From positions 1,349,722-1,413,721 of the forward strand of contig KE159598.1 in the NCBI GenBank assembly GCA_000403275.2: a stretch of DNA of 64,000 nt, read 5' to 3'. Source of the stretch: Lachnospiraceae bacterium 28-4 (GTDB taxonomy: Bacteria; Bacillota; Clostridia; Lachnospirales; Lachnospiraceae). Position numbers and translations under genes: made by a program. Under the pieces are notes generated by a model. It did no database searches. It saw nothing but the letters and a program-made list of their open reading frames with translations, and was not told the DNA's origin. Positions 25,216 through 33,858 of the stretch are shown here, in pieces (within the stretch, counting starts at the first letter, position 1; the number at the start of each line of letters is the position of its first letter).

Positions 25216-25719
25216 TCATTTCTCCCGGGTAATTCCCAGTTTTTCCAGTATAGCCCGCTGCTTTTCCTCCATTTCTCCGGCTTCCGCCTCTTCCATGTGA
25301 TCATATCCGCACAGATGCAGCATACTATGCGTCACCAGAAAAGCAAGCTCACGCAGCTGGCTATGTCCATAACATTCCGCCTGCTCTTTTACTTTATCTA
25401 CAGACAGAATAATATCCCCCAGCAGCAGTTCTCCGCTGTCCGGGTCAAAATAATCCGCCTCGCTTTCCTCCACCTGCGAAAAATCAGAAGGTTGTCCATA
25501 TTCAATATTCGGAAAAGAAAGCACGTCCGTCGCCCGGTCTATTCCGCGGTACTCCCGGTTATATCCTCTGATGCCCTCATTATCCGTCAAAAGCACATTG
25601 ACCGACGCCTCATAAGGGCAGCCTTCCTCCTCCAGCACAGTCTCCATGACCTGACGAACCAGCCGCTGAACGTCAAAGGAAAAATTAGCATCCGTTTCAT
25701 TTTCCACATAGGAAGTCAT
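25216..25719 (-). CDS. ybeY: Endoribonuclease YbeY
   Basis: A 167-residue rRNA maturation factor. The zinc-binding signature H-x3-H-x5-H is present as HSMLHLCGYDH near residues 140-150, and RATDVLSFP near 60-70 is the conserved upstream motif. YbeY acts in 16S rRNA 3'-end processing and 70S quality control in the cytoplasm. The gene overlaps the phoH stop by 4 bp, the standard ybeY-phoH coupling. Confidence 0.95.
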   Translation of the reverse strand: MTSYVENETDANFSFDVQRLVRQVMETVLEEEGCPYEASVNVLLTDNEGIRGYNREYRGIDRATDVLSFPNIEYGQPSDFSQVEESEADYFDPDSGELLLGDIILSVDKVKEQAECYGHSQLRELAFLVTHSMLHLCGYDHMEEAEAGEMEEKQRAILEKLGITREK

Positions 25720-26735
25720 GATCTGTACCCCTTTCTCCGGCTTTCTTTCTCTCTTACCCGTCTTTGATTTTTCTCCGCCGATTTCTCATAATCTTCGTAT
25801 GCCATAACAATCTTCTGCACCAAGGGATGCCTTACCACATCTTTGCTGGTCAGGCTGCAAAAAGCAATATCTTCTATTTTTCCAAGCACCTGCATCGCCA
25901 CATCCAATCCTGACTTTGTCCCCGGCACCAAATCCTTCTGAGATCTGTCGCCGGTAACAACAACCTTGGAGCCAAATCCGATACGGGTTAAAAACATTTT
26001 CATCTGTGCCGGCGTAGTATTCTGCGCCTCATCCAAAATAATAAAGGCATTATCCAGCGTCCGCCCCCTCATATACGCCAGCGGAGCCACCTCTATCAGC
26101 CCTTTTTCCATATTCCTTGCAAAACTCTCCGCTCCCATAATCTGATACAGCGCGTCATACAGCGGCCTTAAATAAGGGTCTACTTTGCTCTGCAAATCTC
26201 CTGGCAGAAATCCCAGTTTCTCCCCGGCTTCTATGGCCGGCCTTGTCAGAATAATCCGCCCTACCTCTTCCCTCTTAAAAGCAGTAATCGCCATCGCCAT
26301 TGCGAGATAAGTTTTTCCCGTTCCCGCAGGGCCCAGCCCGAAAACAATCATACGGTTCCTGATGGCATCCACATATTGTTTCTGTCCCAGCGTTTTCGGT
26401 TTGACCGGTTTTCCAAGAACCGTATGACATATACAGTCTTTATCTATTTCAACGAGTGCGTCTTCCTTATTTTCCATCTCCATCATAATCGCATAATTGA
26501 CATTCTGTTCCTGAATGACATTTCCTCTCTTTGATAGTTCCGCGAGCTGGCGGACGATATTCCCTGCCCGTGCCACTGCTGCTGCCGCCCCGGTTATCTT
26601 CACCGTTCCGTCTCTATTGATAATTGTTACCTTGCAATCATTTTCTATCTTCCGAATATAATTGTCATAAGATCCGAAAATATTCTGCATATGTTCTGCC
26701 GGAACATCAATCCGGCTTTCCACTCTGTCTGTCAC
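25716..26735 (-). CDS. PhoH family ATPase
   Basis: A 339-residue PhoH-like protein: N-terminal KH-like segment (CKVTIINRDGTVKITGAAAAV), then a P-loop ATPase with GPAGTGKTYLA near 136, a Walker B FIILDEAQNTTPAQMK near 230 and VTGDRSQKD. PhoH-like proteins are thought to be RNA helicase- or nuclease-associated ATPases linked to YbeY function. It sits in the conserved order yqfC-yqfD-phoH-ybeY, with a 15-bp gap to yqfD and an overlap with ybeY. Confidence 0.93.
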   Translation of the reverse strand: MTDRVESRIDVPAEHMQNIFGSYDNYIRKIENDCKVTIINRDGTVKITGAAAAVARAGNIVRQLAELSKRGNVIQEQNVNYAIMMEMENKEDALVEIDKDCICHTVLGKPVKPKTLGQKQYVDAIRNRMIVFGLGPAGTGKTYLAMAMAITAFKREEVGRIILTRPAIEAGEKLGFLPGDLQSKVDPYLRPLYDALYQIMGAESFARNMEKGLIEVAPLAYMRGRTLDNAFIILDEAQNTTPAQMKMFLTRIGFGSKVVVTGDRSQKDLVPGTKSGLDVAMQVLGKIEDIAFCSLTSKDVVRHPLVQKIVMAYEDYEKSAEKNQRRVREKESRRKGYRS

Positions 26736-26750
26736 TGAAAAACTCCCTGC

Positions 26751-27992
26751 CTATTCTTCCCCGACTATTATGGCAACGTTTTTTCCTGTTTTCTCCACAA
26801 TCTGAAAATCCATATTCATCTGCCATTTTTTTTGATTCTTATTTATTGTAACATTTTTTTTAATTATTTGTACCCCTTTTTCCTCCAAACTTTCGATATA
26901 TTTTATTAATTTTTCAGAAAATATCGCTTTTACTTCCTTTTCTGTATAAATGTTATCCATAACAATATATTCCCTGTTCACGCTCTTCCCATAATAAAAC
27001 GGCAGATAGAAGTTTTCCAGAAGTTTTACCTGCTTTTTATCCGTTATTTTATCATAATTTTCATATTTAATCTTCCCCATGCGGAATACCAAATCTTTAT
27101 CCATAATGGAGAGAAGCATTTCCCTTTTTTCCTCTCCCGTATATTCCTTTTTTTCATAATGCAAAGGAAGTTCCTCTTTCTTCCTCAACTGTCTTCGGAT
27201 ATAAACATCTGCATCCGCGTCATAATATTGATAAAACTTTACAGTAGCATCCTCATTATATACCGGTACGCTTCCCGAAACCAGAATATCCCCTTTTTTT
27301 ACCTCCATGCCCACGGACACCTGCGGCACTCCCTGCCTTGTCACCATGTTCACAATGACCCCGTCCTCTTCCGCGACCAGATCGGAGCCGAATTCACTTT
27401 TCGCAGTTTTGATCTCCTCCTGCTCTGCTGCATCTCCCATTTTTTCTCCGCCTGTATCCACCTCATTTTCCCTCACCTGTATCACCAAACGCGTACCGTC
27501 TATTCTGGCGGAAGTCCATGTAACGATCTCAAAATCCTGCCGTATTTTTTTCTCCAGTTCCTCGATATCCACCTTGCTTCTTTTCATGCCCACATAAACA
27601 TTATGATTCCTCAGGAAGTCCATAAAAATATCTTCGGAAATAGAATAATTTCCGCTAATATCCACTGCCCATATAAATGTGGACATCCACATCCAAAAAA
27701 CCAGGCTTCCTAATAAACCGATCAGAAAAATTTTTCTTTTTTTCATCCTGGGTATAAAAAAAGGTAGTCCACAACGTTCCTGTATGGCTACCTTTGTCCC
27801 TGTTTTCTTTACAATTCCTTTCAGCTTTCTGAATCCGCTGACCGTAATGCACATCGTATAATATTCTCCCTGATTTTTAATGTCCCAAAGCAGAATATCG
27901 TGATTGCTGCACAGATTCATAAACCGCTCCGGGGAATATCCCCATACTCTGATGCAGACATAACCCTTTAAATATTGTATAAATTGAAGCAT
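26751..27992 (-). CDS. yqfD: Sporulation protein YqfD
   Basis: A 413-residue protein with an N-terminal cytoplasmic domain, one membrane segment near 90-110 (IFLIGLLGSLVFWMWMSTFIWAVDISGN) and a large extracytoplasmic part with a POTRA-like beginning (YSISEDIFMDFLRNHNVYVGMKRSKVDIEELEKKI). This matches YqfD, which is needed for efficient sporulation and is expressed in the mother cell. It lies 62 bp downstream of yqfC, the usual pair. The YqfD call rests on topology, motifs and context. Confidence 0.9.
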   Translation of the reverse strand: MLQFIQYLKGYVCIRVWGYSPERFMNLCSNHDILLWDIKNQGEYYTMCITVSGFRKLKGIVKKTGTKVAIQERCGLPFFIPRMKKRKIFLIGLLGSLVFWMWMSTFIWAVDISGNYSISEDIFMDFLRNHNVYVGMKRSKVDIEELEKKIRQDFEIVTWTSARIDGTRLVIQVRENEVDTGGEKMGDAAEQEEIKTAKSEFGSDLVAEEDGVIVNMVTRQGVPQVSVGMEVKKGDILVSGSVPVYNEDATVKFYQYYDADADVYIRRQLRKKEELPLHYEKKEYTGEEKREMLLSIMDKDLVFRMGKIKYENYDKITDKKQVKLLENFYLPFYYGKSVNREYIVMDNIYTEKEVKAIFSEKLIKYIESLEEKGVQIIKKNVTINKNQKKWQMNMDFQIVEKTGKNVAIIVGEE

Positions 27993-28054
27993 ATCTTATC
28001 CCCTCTACCTTCCATTGCACATCTCGGCCTCAGGTGCCTCTCCACCCGCGCATT

Positions 28055-28360
28055 TTATCCGTTATGATAACGGACGCATTCGATACAGCCTGTGATCTTC
28101 ATATCCTCGTTGGTGTAATAATCAATCGTCATTCTTTTCCCCACGATGCTGATCTGGCAAGTCTTTCCCTGCAATACGATCGCCTCCGGCGAATATTCCA
28201 GAATTCCTTTATAATTTTCGACAAAAACGTCCTTATTTCCCGTCACCGTCACAATAGAAGCTCCCAACATGGAATCTTTTGGGAGCTTTAAGGATTCCAC
28301 GATAATCTCTTTTTTTCTTTCCAGTTTTTGCTTTCCGGTCAATTTTTTGTTTCTCATCAT
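28055..28360 (-). CDS. yqfC: Sporulation protein YqfC
   Basis: A 101-residue small protein (SLKLPKDSMLGASIVTVTGNKDVFVENYKGILEYSPEAIVLQG), matching the YqfC family found next to yqfD in spore formers. No ribosome binding site is obvious before the ATG. The upstream 30 bp are very AT-rich and include CATATATT, a loose likeness to a SigE -10 box. Its mechanism is unknown; context supports a mother-cell sporulation role. Confidence 0.85.
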   Translation of the reverse strand: MMRNKKLTGKQKLERKKEIIVESLKLPKDSMLGASIVTVTGNKDVFVENYKGILEYSPEAIVLQGKTCQISIVGKRMTIDYYTNEDMKITGCIECVRYHNG

Positions 28361-28449
28361 GGAATAATATATGTTTCATTTTATGAAAGAATACTATTTT
28401 TCTTTTTCTCTTTTATATAATTGCTTTTAACACCTGTTCCCTTTCGCCC

Positions 28450-28929
28450 TCACTTATGATATGGTTCTCCAGAAATAATACGATATCCCCTGTATATTTG
28501 TTCTGCCAGTAAAACACGAACCAGCTGGTGTGGAAATGTCATATCCGAAAAGCTGATTTTCTCATCCGCCCGCTGCGATACCTTTTCATGAAGCCCGAGG
28601 GAACCGCCGATAATAAACTGGATATGGCTTGTTCCGTAAGTTGCCAGTTTTTCTATCTTTCGGGCAAAAGCAATGGAATCCATCTTCTGCCCCTGTATCT
28701 CGAGAGTCACCACGTGGGCGTCTTCCCTGACATGTTTCAGAATGCGCAAAGCCTCTTTCTCTTTGATCTGGTTATCCAAAGCCTCTCCCGCTTTATCGGG
28801 GGTTTTTTCGTCTTCCACTTCTATCGTTTCAAAGCGGCAGTATTTTCCGAGCCGTTTCGCATATTCTGCCAGGGCGTCGCGGTAAAATTTCTCTTTTATT
28901 TTCCCTACCGCTATAATCGTTATCTTCAT
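28450..28929 (-). CDS. rlmH: 23S rRNA (pseudouridine1915-N3)-methyltransferase RlmH
   Basis: A 159-residue SPOUT methyltransferase. MKITIIAVGKIKEKFYRDALAEYAKRL at the N-terminus and FIIGGSLGLHEKV followed by LVRVLLAEQIYRGYRIISGEPYHK at the C-terminus are diagnostic; the latter forms the trefoil-knot SAM site. It methylates pseudouridine 1915 in helix 69 of 23S rRNA. The gene is of normal full length and precedes yqfC by 89 bp. Confidence 0.96.
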   Translation of the reverse strand: MKITIIAVGKIKEKFYRDALAEYAKRLGKYCRFETIEVEDEKTPDKAGEALDNQIKEKEALRILKHVREDAHVVTLEIQGQKMDSIAFARKIEKLATYGTSHIQFIIGGSLGLHEKVSQRADEKISFSDMTFPHQLVRVLLAEQIYRGYRIISGEPYHK

Positions 28930-28961
28930 TACGGTTCGCTCCTCACCGTTTTCCGGCCATT

Positions 28962-29828
28962 TTATTTTCTCCCTTTCTCCTGCTCAAAAATCAAAGGATA
29001 ATAATCGTCTACAAAGGCATCTAAAAATCCTTCGTCCAGATTCAGAAACTGATGGGAGATCATTGCCTTCATCTTATCCGTTCTCCTGAAATACTTGATC
29101 TCCTCTCCGGTCTCCCCTTCCGGAAAAAGATCTTTATCCAGGCTTTCCGCAGTCAAATGATCCGAACACCAATTTTTGATCTCGCTCGTCAAACTGCTTT
29201 CCGATTCCGCTTTTACTTTCAATGACCGGGAAGAGCGGATGGACAGAATTCCCATAACAAAAAACAGAAGGAACAATGCGCCTGTTACGGAGCATATCAT
29301 ATACTTATTCATGAGGCCCGCCGGAAGCCTGAGAATATCCGCCAATATCAATCCGATCGCCGCCAGGCCGATCCCTCCGACCACTACCAGCATATAGCCG
29401 GAAGAACGATTTTCTTCCGCCTGTTTCGCACTGTCTATATATATCCCTGTATATGTAGGTGTTTCCGCATTGCCGGCGGTACTTTCCGCGGTGCTTTCCG
29501 TAGTATCGCCGTCCGCGGCTTCCAACGCCTCTTTTTCTTTTCCTGCCTTCTGCTGTAAAAAAATTTTTACGGCCATGGAAGCTTTCTGTCGTTCTTCGTC
29601 CCCGATATACAGCTCATATACCCCTTCTTTTTCATCCTTTTCCACCCTTACGGTCTCCAGGTGGTTATAGGCAAGGAATCTTCCCAGTTCTTCCATCTGC
29701 GACTGGTCACCGAAAATCAGCGGACTGCCTTCTGTTCTCTCCAAGCTTTCCACCAGTTCTATCCCGCAGTCGGCACAGACTTTTATTCCTTCCCTGTATT
29801 CGTTTTTGCATTTTGGACACCAAGGCAT
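28962..29828 (-). CDS. Zinc-ribbon membrane protein (DUF2007-like)
   Basis: 288 residues. An N-terminal zinc ribbon (C4-P-x-C7 and C17-x2-C20) is followed by a DUF2007-like domain (about 45-90, LAYNHLETVRVEKDEKEGVYELYIGDEE), a low-complexity acidic linker (TTESTAESTAGNAE), two membrane segments (about 144-162 and 175-195) and a C-terminal cytoplasmic domain. No function is known. Its leader contains the 78-bp structured repeat that also precedes folD, ending 10 bp before the ATG, with GAGG between. That makes post-transcriptional control likely. Confidence 0.75.
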   Translation of the reverse strand: MPWCPKCKNEYREGIKVCADCGIELVESLERTEGSPLIFGDQSQMEELGRFLAYNHLETVRVEKDEKEGVYELYIGDEERQKASMAVKIFLQQKAGKEKEALEAADGDTTESTAESTAGNAETPTYTGIYIDSAKQAEENRSSGYMLVVVGGIGLAAIGLILADILRLPAGLMNKYMICSVTGALFLLFFVMGILSIRSSRSLKVKAESESSLTSEIKNWCSDHLTAESLDKDLFPEGETGEEIKYFRRTDKMKAMISHQFLNLDEGFLDAFVDDYYPLIFEQEKGRK

Positions 29829-29838
29829 CTCTTACCTC

Positions 29839-29916
29839 ATTTCTGCGCGGCTTTTGTCTCAACTTTGTTGGAACTGCGTATTATCAAGTTTGTGGATGCC
29901 GCGCAAACACAAACTT
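29839..29916 (-). promoter_or_regulatory. Structured 5' leader motif, copy 1 (zinc-ribbon gene)
   Basis: A 78-bp minus-strand segment ending 10 bp before the start codon at 29828. It is 67 of 78 identical to the leader of folD (36149-36226). AAGTTTGTG and CACAAACTT form a 9-bp hairpin whose loop contains TGCGCGGC. That octamer is complementary to GCCGCGCA at the 3' end, right next to the ribosome binding site, so an H-type pseudoknot is possible. A regulatory RNA is inferred; a small mobile repeat is the alternative. Confidence 0.65.
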
Positions 29917-29965
29917 AGGATTGAAAACTTTTCACTTTCAGCCTTTTTCCCTGCTTCCGGTCTGT

Positions 29966-31078
29966 TTATTTTGCAGCGGATATCAAACCATCCACTCCCT
30001 GATTCTTATTGGCCTTCTCCGCCATCCACTGATAATTATCCACATTTGTCGCTTCAACAATGACCGGGTATTGGCCTTTGCTGTCTTTCTCACCCATCGC
30101 CTGCCATACTCCGTCTTTTGCCGTACCGTTCCATTCTTTGGAATTACCGTCGCTATAATAATTGGTAATATAAATTTCTCCATGGTAAAGGCCGTTTTTA
30201 AAGTTTCCAATAAAATTGCGGTTATAACCCACATTTACTTCCAGATTTTCATCAATAAAATCATAATGTTCCGCGCCATCCCCATTTGGCAGGTCGTTAG
30301 CCCATGTACCGGAATAGCTGTGCTGCAAATAAATACTGTCCTTTGCTTTTGCATTCTGGTCATAGGCGTAAAATTTGATCCACATACCGTTTCCGCTTCT
30401 GACGCCGTTTTTCCATTCTCCATAATAATATTGGTTATCCGTATACATTGCGAGTCCCATGCCGTTCGGCCGTTTGCTCTCATCCGTATCCCCGTAATAA
30501 TAATATTTTGTCGTTCCGCTCAATTTTTCAGAAGCCGCCCGGTATCTTGGCAGATAAGCAAGATCTTCCACCGCTGCCATATTTCCTGCTTCCCAATACC
30601 CTTTCATTTCCGACATCTGTCTGGATAAGTCGATCTCTACCGCCGCAAGATCCTCTCCTGCTTCCTTCTGCCATTTTGCCGTTTTTTTCTGCCCTTCTTC
30701 AGAATCCTGTTTCCCGGCTTCCTCTTCCATAATCGATTGTTCCTGAGTCTCCTCCTGCTCCTCCACGACTACAGCGGGTTCCTCTTCCGCGGTAACTTCT
30801 TTTTCCTCCTGCTTTTCAGGTTCTTCTTTTTTCTCCGCTTCTTCCGATTTCTCCGTTTCCTTCGGAATGCTGTCCTGTTTTTCGATGTCCTGGGCAGTCA
30901 CGCTCTGTTGCTGGGAGGCATTGGCATATTCCATAATATCCTCCTGTAACATAGTATTCGTGTCCTGGCTGTTTCTTTTATTCAAAGCATATATAATAAC
31001 GCTGATCCCACAGACGATTAAAATAAGAACAACAGCGATTCCCACTGTCAGCAGTTTTGCCTTATTATTATCTTTCAT
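29966..31078 (-). CDS. MORN-repeat protein, membrane-anchored
   Basis: 370 residues from the ATG at 31078 (GAGGG upstream). An N-terminal membrane segment (about 9-28, LLTVGIAVVLILIVCGISVIIYA) is followed by a long Glu/Lys/Gln-rich, probably disordered stretch (about 60-150) and then MORN repeats (YYGEWKNGVRSGNGMW, YSGTWANDLPNGDG, FIGNFKNGLYHGEI, WNGTAKDGVW). MORN repeats are short beta-hairpins that often mediate contact with proteins or membranes. The protein should face outward with the repeats at the end. Function unknown. It is followed by the zinc-ribbon gene's structured leader. Confidence 0.82.
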   Translation of the reverse strand: MKDNNKAKLLTVGIAVVLILIVCGISVIIYALNKRNSQDTNTMLQEDIMEYANASQQQSVTAQDIEKQDSIPKETEKSEEAEKKEEPEKQEEKEVTAEEEPAVVVEEQEETQEQSIMEEEAGKQDSEEGQKKTAKWQKEAGEDLAAVEIDLSRQMSEMKGYWEAGNMAAVEDLAYLPRYRAASEKLSGTTKYYYYGDTDESKRPNGMGLAMYTDNQYYYGEWKNGVRSGNGMWIKFYAYDQNAKAKDSIYLQHSYSGTWANDLPNGDGAEHYDFIDENLEVNVGYNRNFIGNFKNGLYHGEIYITNYYSDGNSKEWNGTAKDGVWQAMGEKDSKGQYPVIVEATNVDNYQWMAEKANKNQGVDGLISAAK

Positions 31079-31091
31079 ATCGGTAATTCCC

Positions 31092-31397
31092 TCATTTCTT
31101 CTCTTTAAAATCCAGGCATGTCCTGCCTGTAGTAACACCCTTTATATAATTTCCCGCTTCCACATGGGCCGGATGCGTCTGATAAGCCCCCAGAGCTTCC
31201 TCCGATTCAAAAACGGAAACCAGGCCAATATCTTTATTGCCGGAGGATAAACTGTCGGTAATTACTTCCAAAGACACCACGCCTTCCACCTGATCCCTTA
31301 CGCCCTCCAGCTTCTCTTTGATTTTTGCCGCAGCTTCCTTTTTTTCCGCTTCTGCCAAACCTTCTTTCCAATTCCATAATACGATATGATGTACCAT
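31092..31397 (-). CDS. Dabb family (dimeric alpha-beta barrel) protein
   Basis: 101 residues from the ATG at 31397, chosen for the GGAGGG site just upstream. VHHIVLWNWKEG at the start and ESEEALGAYQTHPAHVEAGNYIK are the signature of the stress-responsive A/B-barrel (Dabb) family, small dimers with a ferredoxin-like fold. Some act in catabolism or stress, but most have no known activity. A TGGTATAAT extended -10 (31455-31450 on the minus strand) lies about 50 bp upstream, so it starts a transcript that continues into the MORN gene 13 bp downstream. Confidence 0.85.
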   Translation of the reverse strand: MVHHIVLWNWKEGLAEAEKKEAAAKIKEKLEGVRDQVEGVVSLEVITDSLSSGNKDIGLVSVFESEEALGAYQTHPAHVEAGNYIKGVTTGRTCLDFKEKK

Positions 31398-31449
31398 AAT
31401 TTCCCTCCGTATTTTCACCTTATGACATGCGTATACATCAGTATGCTTC

Positions 31450-31458
31450 ATTATACCA
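31450..31458 (-). promoter_or_regulatory. Extended -10 promoter of the Dabb-MORN transcript
   Basis: The minus strand reads TGGTATAAT (31458-31450), an extended -10 element 53 bp upstream of the Dabb start. No good -35 hexamer is present 17 bp further up, which is acceptable for extended -10 promoters. A TATAC-rich inverted stretch lies just downstream. Confidence 0.4.
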
Positions 31459-31503
31459 TGCCTGTCTTTAATTTAAAGATATAAATTTTATTAATTGTTT
31501 CTT

Positions 31504-31540
31504 AAAAATGCCTTTATATCCTAAGATACAAAGGCATTTC
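31504..31540 (-). terminator. Terminator after nfnB
   Basis: AAATGCCTTT and AAAGGCATTT form a GC-containing stem with a short loop (extended by TATC/GATA pairing) 18 bp beyond the nfnB stop. TTTTTAAG follows on the minus strand. It is a textbook factor-independent terminator closing the nfnA-nfnB operon. Confidence 0.85.
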
Positions 31541-31557
31541 CAATCGGAAACCCGCAG

Positions 31558-32955
31558 TTATTTATTCTTCAAGTATTTATCAATTCCTTTTGCCCCAGCC
31601 TTTCCGGCTCCCATGGCAAGAATCACGGTAGCCGCCCCGGTAACGGCATCACCGCCGGCATAAACGCCCTCTTTTGTCGTTTTGCCAAATTCCTCGTCCG
31701 CTACAATGCATTTCCATTTATTTGTTTCCAGTCCGCTCGTAGTCGCGGAGATCAGCGGATTGGGAGAGGTCCCCAGAGACATAATGACCGTATCCGCCTC
31801 GATAATAAATTCCGAATCCGGTTTTACTACCGGCCTTCTTCTTCCGGATTCATCCGGCTCGCCCAGTTCCATCCTGACACATTTCATGCCGCATACCCAT
31901 CCGTTTTCGTCGGCAAGAATCTCCACCGGATTTGTCAGAAGGTCAAAAATGATACCTTCTTCTTTTGCGTGGTGAACTTCCTCCACCCTTGCCGGGAGTT
32001 CTTCTTCGCTTCTTCTATATACGATATGCACTTCCGCGCCAAGGCGCAGCGCGGTTCTCGCCGCATCCATCGCTACATTGCCGCCGCCCACGACCGCCAC
32101 TTTTTTTCCTCTCATAATGGGAGTGGAAGCTTCCTCCTGAAACGCTTTCATTAAATTGCTTCTCGTCAAATATTCATTGGCAGAAAATACTCCGTTAGCC
32201 TGTTCTCCCGGTATGCCCATAAATTTGGGCAATCCTGCGCCGGAACCGATAAATACCGCGTCAAAGCCTTCCTCTTCCAGCAGTTCGTCAATCGTTACCG
32301 ATTTGCCTACCACTACGTTTGTTTCTATCGTCACTCCTAAAGATTTTACGTTTTCAATCTCTTTGGCAACCACATCCTCTTTAGGAAGACGGAATTCCGG
32401 AATCCCATAAACCAATACGCCGCCAGGCTCATGCAAAGCCTCAAAGATCGTCACCTCATATCCCATCTTTGCCAAGTCTCCCGCACAGGTAAGTCCTGCC
32501 GGACCGGAACCGATCACGGCTACTTTTTTGCCGTTTTTCTTTTCCGCACCAACCGGTTTTATTCCGTTTTCCCTGGCCCAGTCTGCAACAAAGCGCTCCA
32601 GCTTTCCAATGGAAACGGGTTCTCCTTTTATACCGCGGATGCATTTTCCTTCGCACTGGCTTTCCTGAGGACACACTCGCCCGCATACTGCCGGAAGGGC
32701 GCTGGCTTCGCTGATCACCTGATATGCCGCCTCGATATCCCCTCCCTTTACTTTTTCAATAAATCCGGGAATATCGATCGCTACCGGACATCCCTTCACG
32801 CACTGCGCATTTTTACAATTAATGCACCTGCCCGCTTCTTCCATCGCTTCTTCTTTATTGTATCCAAGGCACACTTCCTCAAAATTGGCAGCGCGCACTT
32901 TCGCATCCTGTTCACGTACAGGTACCTTCTTTAATACGTCCATACTAATAACCAT
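31558..32955 (-). CDS. NfnB-type subunit / glutamate synthase small-subunit-like oxidoreductase
   Basis: 465 residues. An N-terminal ferredoxin-like Fe-S domain (CINCKNAQCVKGCPV near 43-57, then CGRVCPQESQCEGKC near 91-105) is followed by two Rossmann domains (AVIGSGPAGLTCAGDLA near 149, VAVVGGGNVAMDAARTA near 288). The family is annotated either as homotetrameric NADPH glutamate synthase or as the large subunit of NfnAB. Its 9-bp spacing behind an NfnA-like gene favours the electron-bifurcating NADH-dependent reduced ferredoxin:NADP+ oxidoreductase, which balances NADH, NADPH and ferredoxin in anaerobes. Confidence 0.85.
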   Translation of the reverse strand: MVISMDVLKKVPVREQDAKVRAANFEEVCLGYNKEEAMEEAGRCINCKNAQCVKGCPVAIDIPGFIEKVKGGDIEAAYQVISEASALPAVCGRVCPQESQCEGKCIRGIKGEPVSIGKLERFVADWARENGIKPVGAEKKNGKKVAVIGSGPAGLTCAGDLAKMGYEVTIFEALHEPGGVLVYGIPEFRLPKEDVVAKEIENVKSLGVTIETNVVVGKSVTIDELLEEEGFDAVFIGSGAGLPKFMGIPGEQANGVFSANEYLTRSNLMKAFQEEASTPIMRGKKVAVVGGGNVAMDAARTALRLGAEVHIVYRRSEEELPARVEEVHHAKEEGIIFDLLTNPVEILADENGWVCGMKCVRMELGEPDESGRRRPVVKPDSEFIIEADTVIMSLGTSPNPLISATTSGLETNKWKCIVADEEFGKTTKEGVYAGGDAVTGAATVILAMGAGKAGAKGIDKYLKNK

Positions 32956-32964
32956 GCCTTTCTC

Positions 32965-33843
32965 TCAACCGCAGTTACCGCATCCGCCATGATGGGTGCT
33001 GCCCTCTTTTTCCTTCAAAACTGCCCTGCCTTCCGCTGTCTTATACATCTGCTGGCGTTTCATCGCCTGGTCAAAATCCACCTTATGACCATCAAATTCC
33101 GGCCCGTCCACACAGGCGAACTTCACTTCCCCGTCCACTGTCACGCGGCATGCCCCGCACATTCCGGTGCCGTCCACCATAATAGGATTCAGGCTTACTA
33201 CGGTTGGTATCCCGAGTTCCTCCGTCATTTTGCAGACAAATTTCATCATAATCATAGGGCCTATAGCTACGCACACGTCATAATGCTTTCCCTCTTCCAC
33301 CAAATCTTTGATCGTCTGCGTCACCATACCGCTTCTGCCATAAGAACCATCATCCGTGGTAACATAAAGGTTTCCGGCCACTTCCGACATTTCTTTTTCC
33401 AAAATCAGCAGATCCTTCGTTTTTGCTCCCACGATGACATCCGCTTCTATTCCTTTTTCCTTCAGCCACTTTACCTGGGGATATACGGGAGCTGTGCCTA
33501 CGCCTCCTGCTACGAAAAGAATACTTTTTTTCTTCAATTCCTCCAATGATTCGTGTACAAACTCGGAAGGGCAGCCCAAAGGCCCCACAAAATCATGGAA
33601 GCAATCCCCTGCCTTCAGTTCCGCCATTCTTACCGTTCCTGCCCCCACGGTCTGGAACACGATCGTTACCGTTCCTTTTTCCCTGTCATAATCGCAGATT
33701 GTCAGGGGTATCCTTTCCCCCTCTTCATCTGTCCTGACAATAATAAACTGCCCCGGCTCGCACCGCTTCGCAATACGCTTTGCTTCTACCTCCATAAGGT
33801 AAATATTCGCTGCCAGCTCTTTTACCTCCAAAATCTTGTACAT
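32965..33843 (-). CDS. NfnA-type subunit (sulfide/dihydroorotate dehydrogenase-like FAD, 2Fe-2S)
   Basis: A 292-residue ferredoxin-NADP reductase-type subunit. The FAD domain has RCEPGQFIIVRT and IPLTICDYD (about 30-52), the NAD domain has FVAGGVGTAPVYPQ near 110, and a C-terminal [2Fe-2S] cluster is given by CGACR ... CVDGPEFDGHKVDF (about 226-252). It ends with HHGGCGNCG. The domain order matches NfnA and the sulfide dehydrogenase beta subunit. It is paired directly with the NfnB-like gene; the complex would confurcate electrons between NADH, ferredoxin and NADP+. Confidence 0.86.
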   Translation of the reverse strand: MYKILEVKELAANIYLMEVEAKRIAKRCEPGQFIIVRTDEEGERIPLTICDYDREKGTVTIVFQTVGAGTVRMAELKAGDCFHDFVGPLGCPSEFVHESLEELKKKSILFVAGGVGTAPVYPQVKWLKEKGIEADVIVGAKTKDLLILEKEMSEVAGNLYVTTDDGSYGRSGMVTQTIKDLVEEGKHYDVCVAIGPMIMMKFVCKMTEELGIPTVVSLNPIMVDGTGMCGACRVTVDGEVKFACVDGPEFDGHKVDFDQAMKRQQMYKTAEGRAVLKEKEGSTHHGGCGNCG

Positions 33844-33858
33844 TTTATTCCTCCTTCC

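Noticed and set aside
28361-28449. SigE promoter for yqfC
   Set aside because: CATATATT is only a loose match, the spacing to a -35 is off and it lies almost at the ATG; noted in the gene entry only.
29813-30628. 271-aa plus-strand frame covering the MORN gene and the leader motif
   Set aside because: It reads across the repeat and a real gene in antisense. The similar CGCR peptide in the frame at 36 kb only reflects the DNA repeat.
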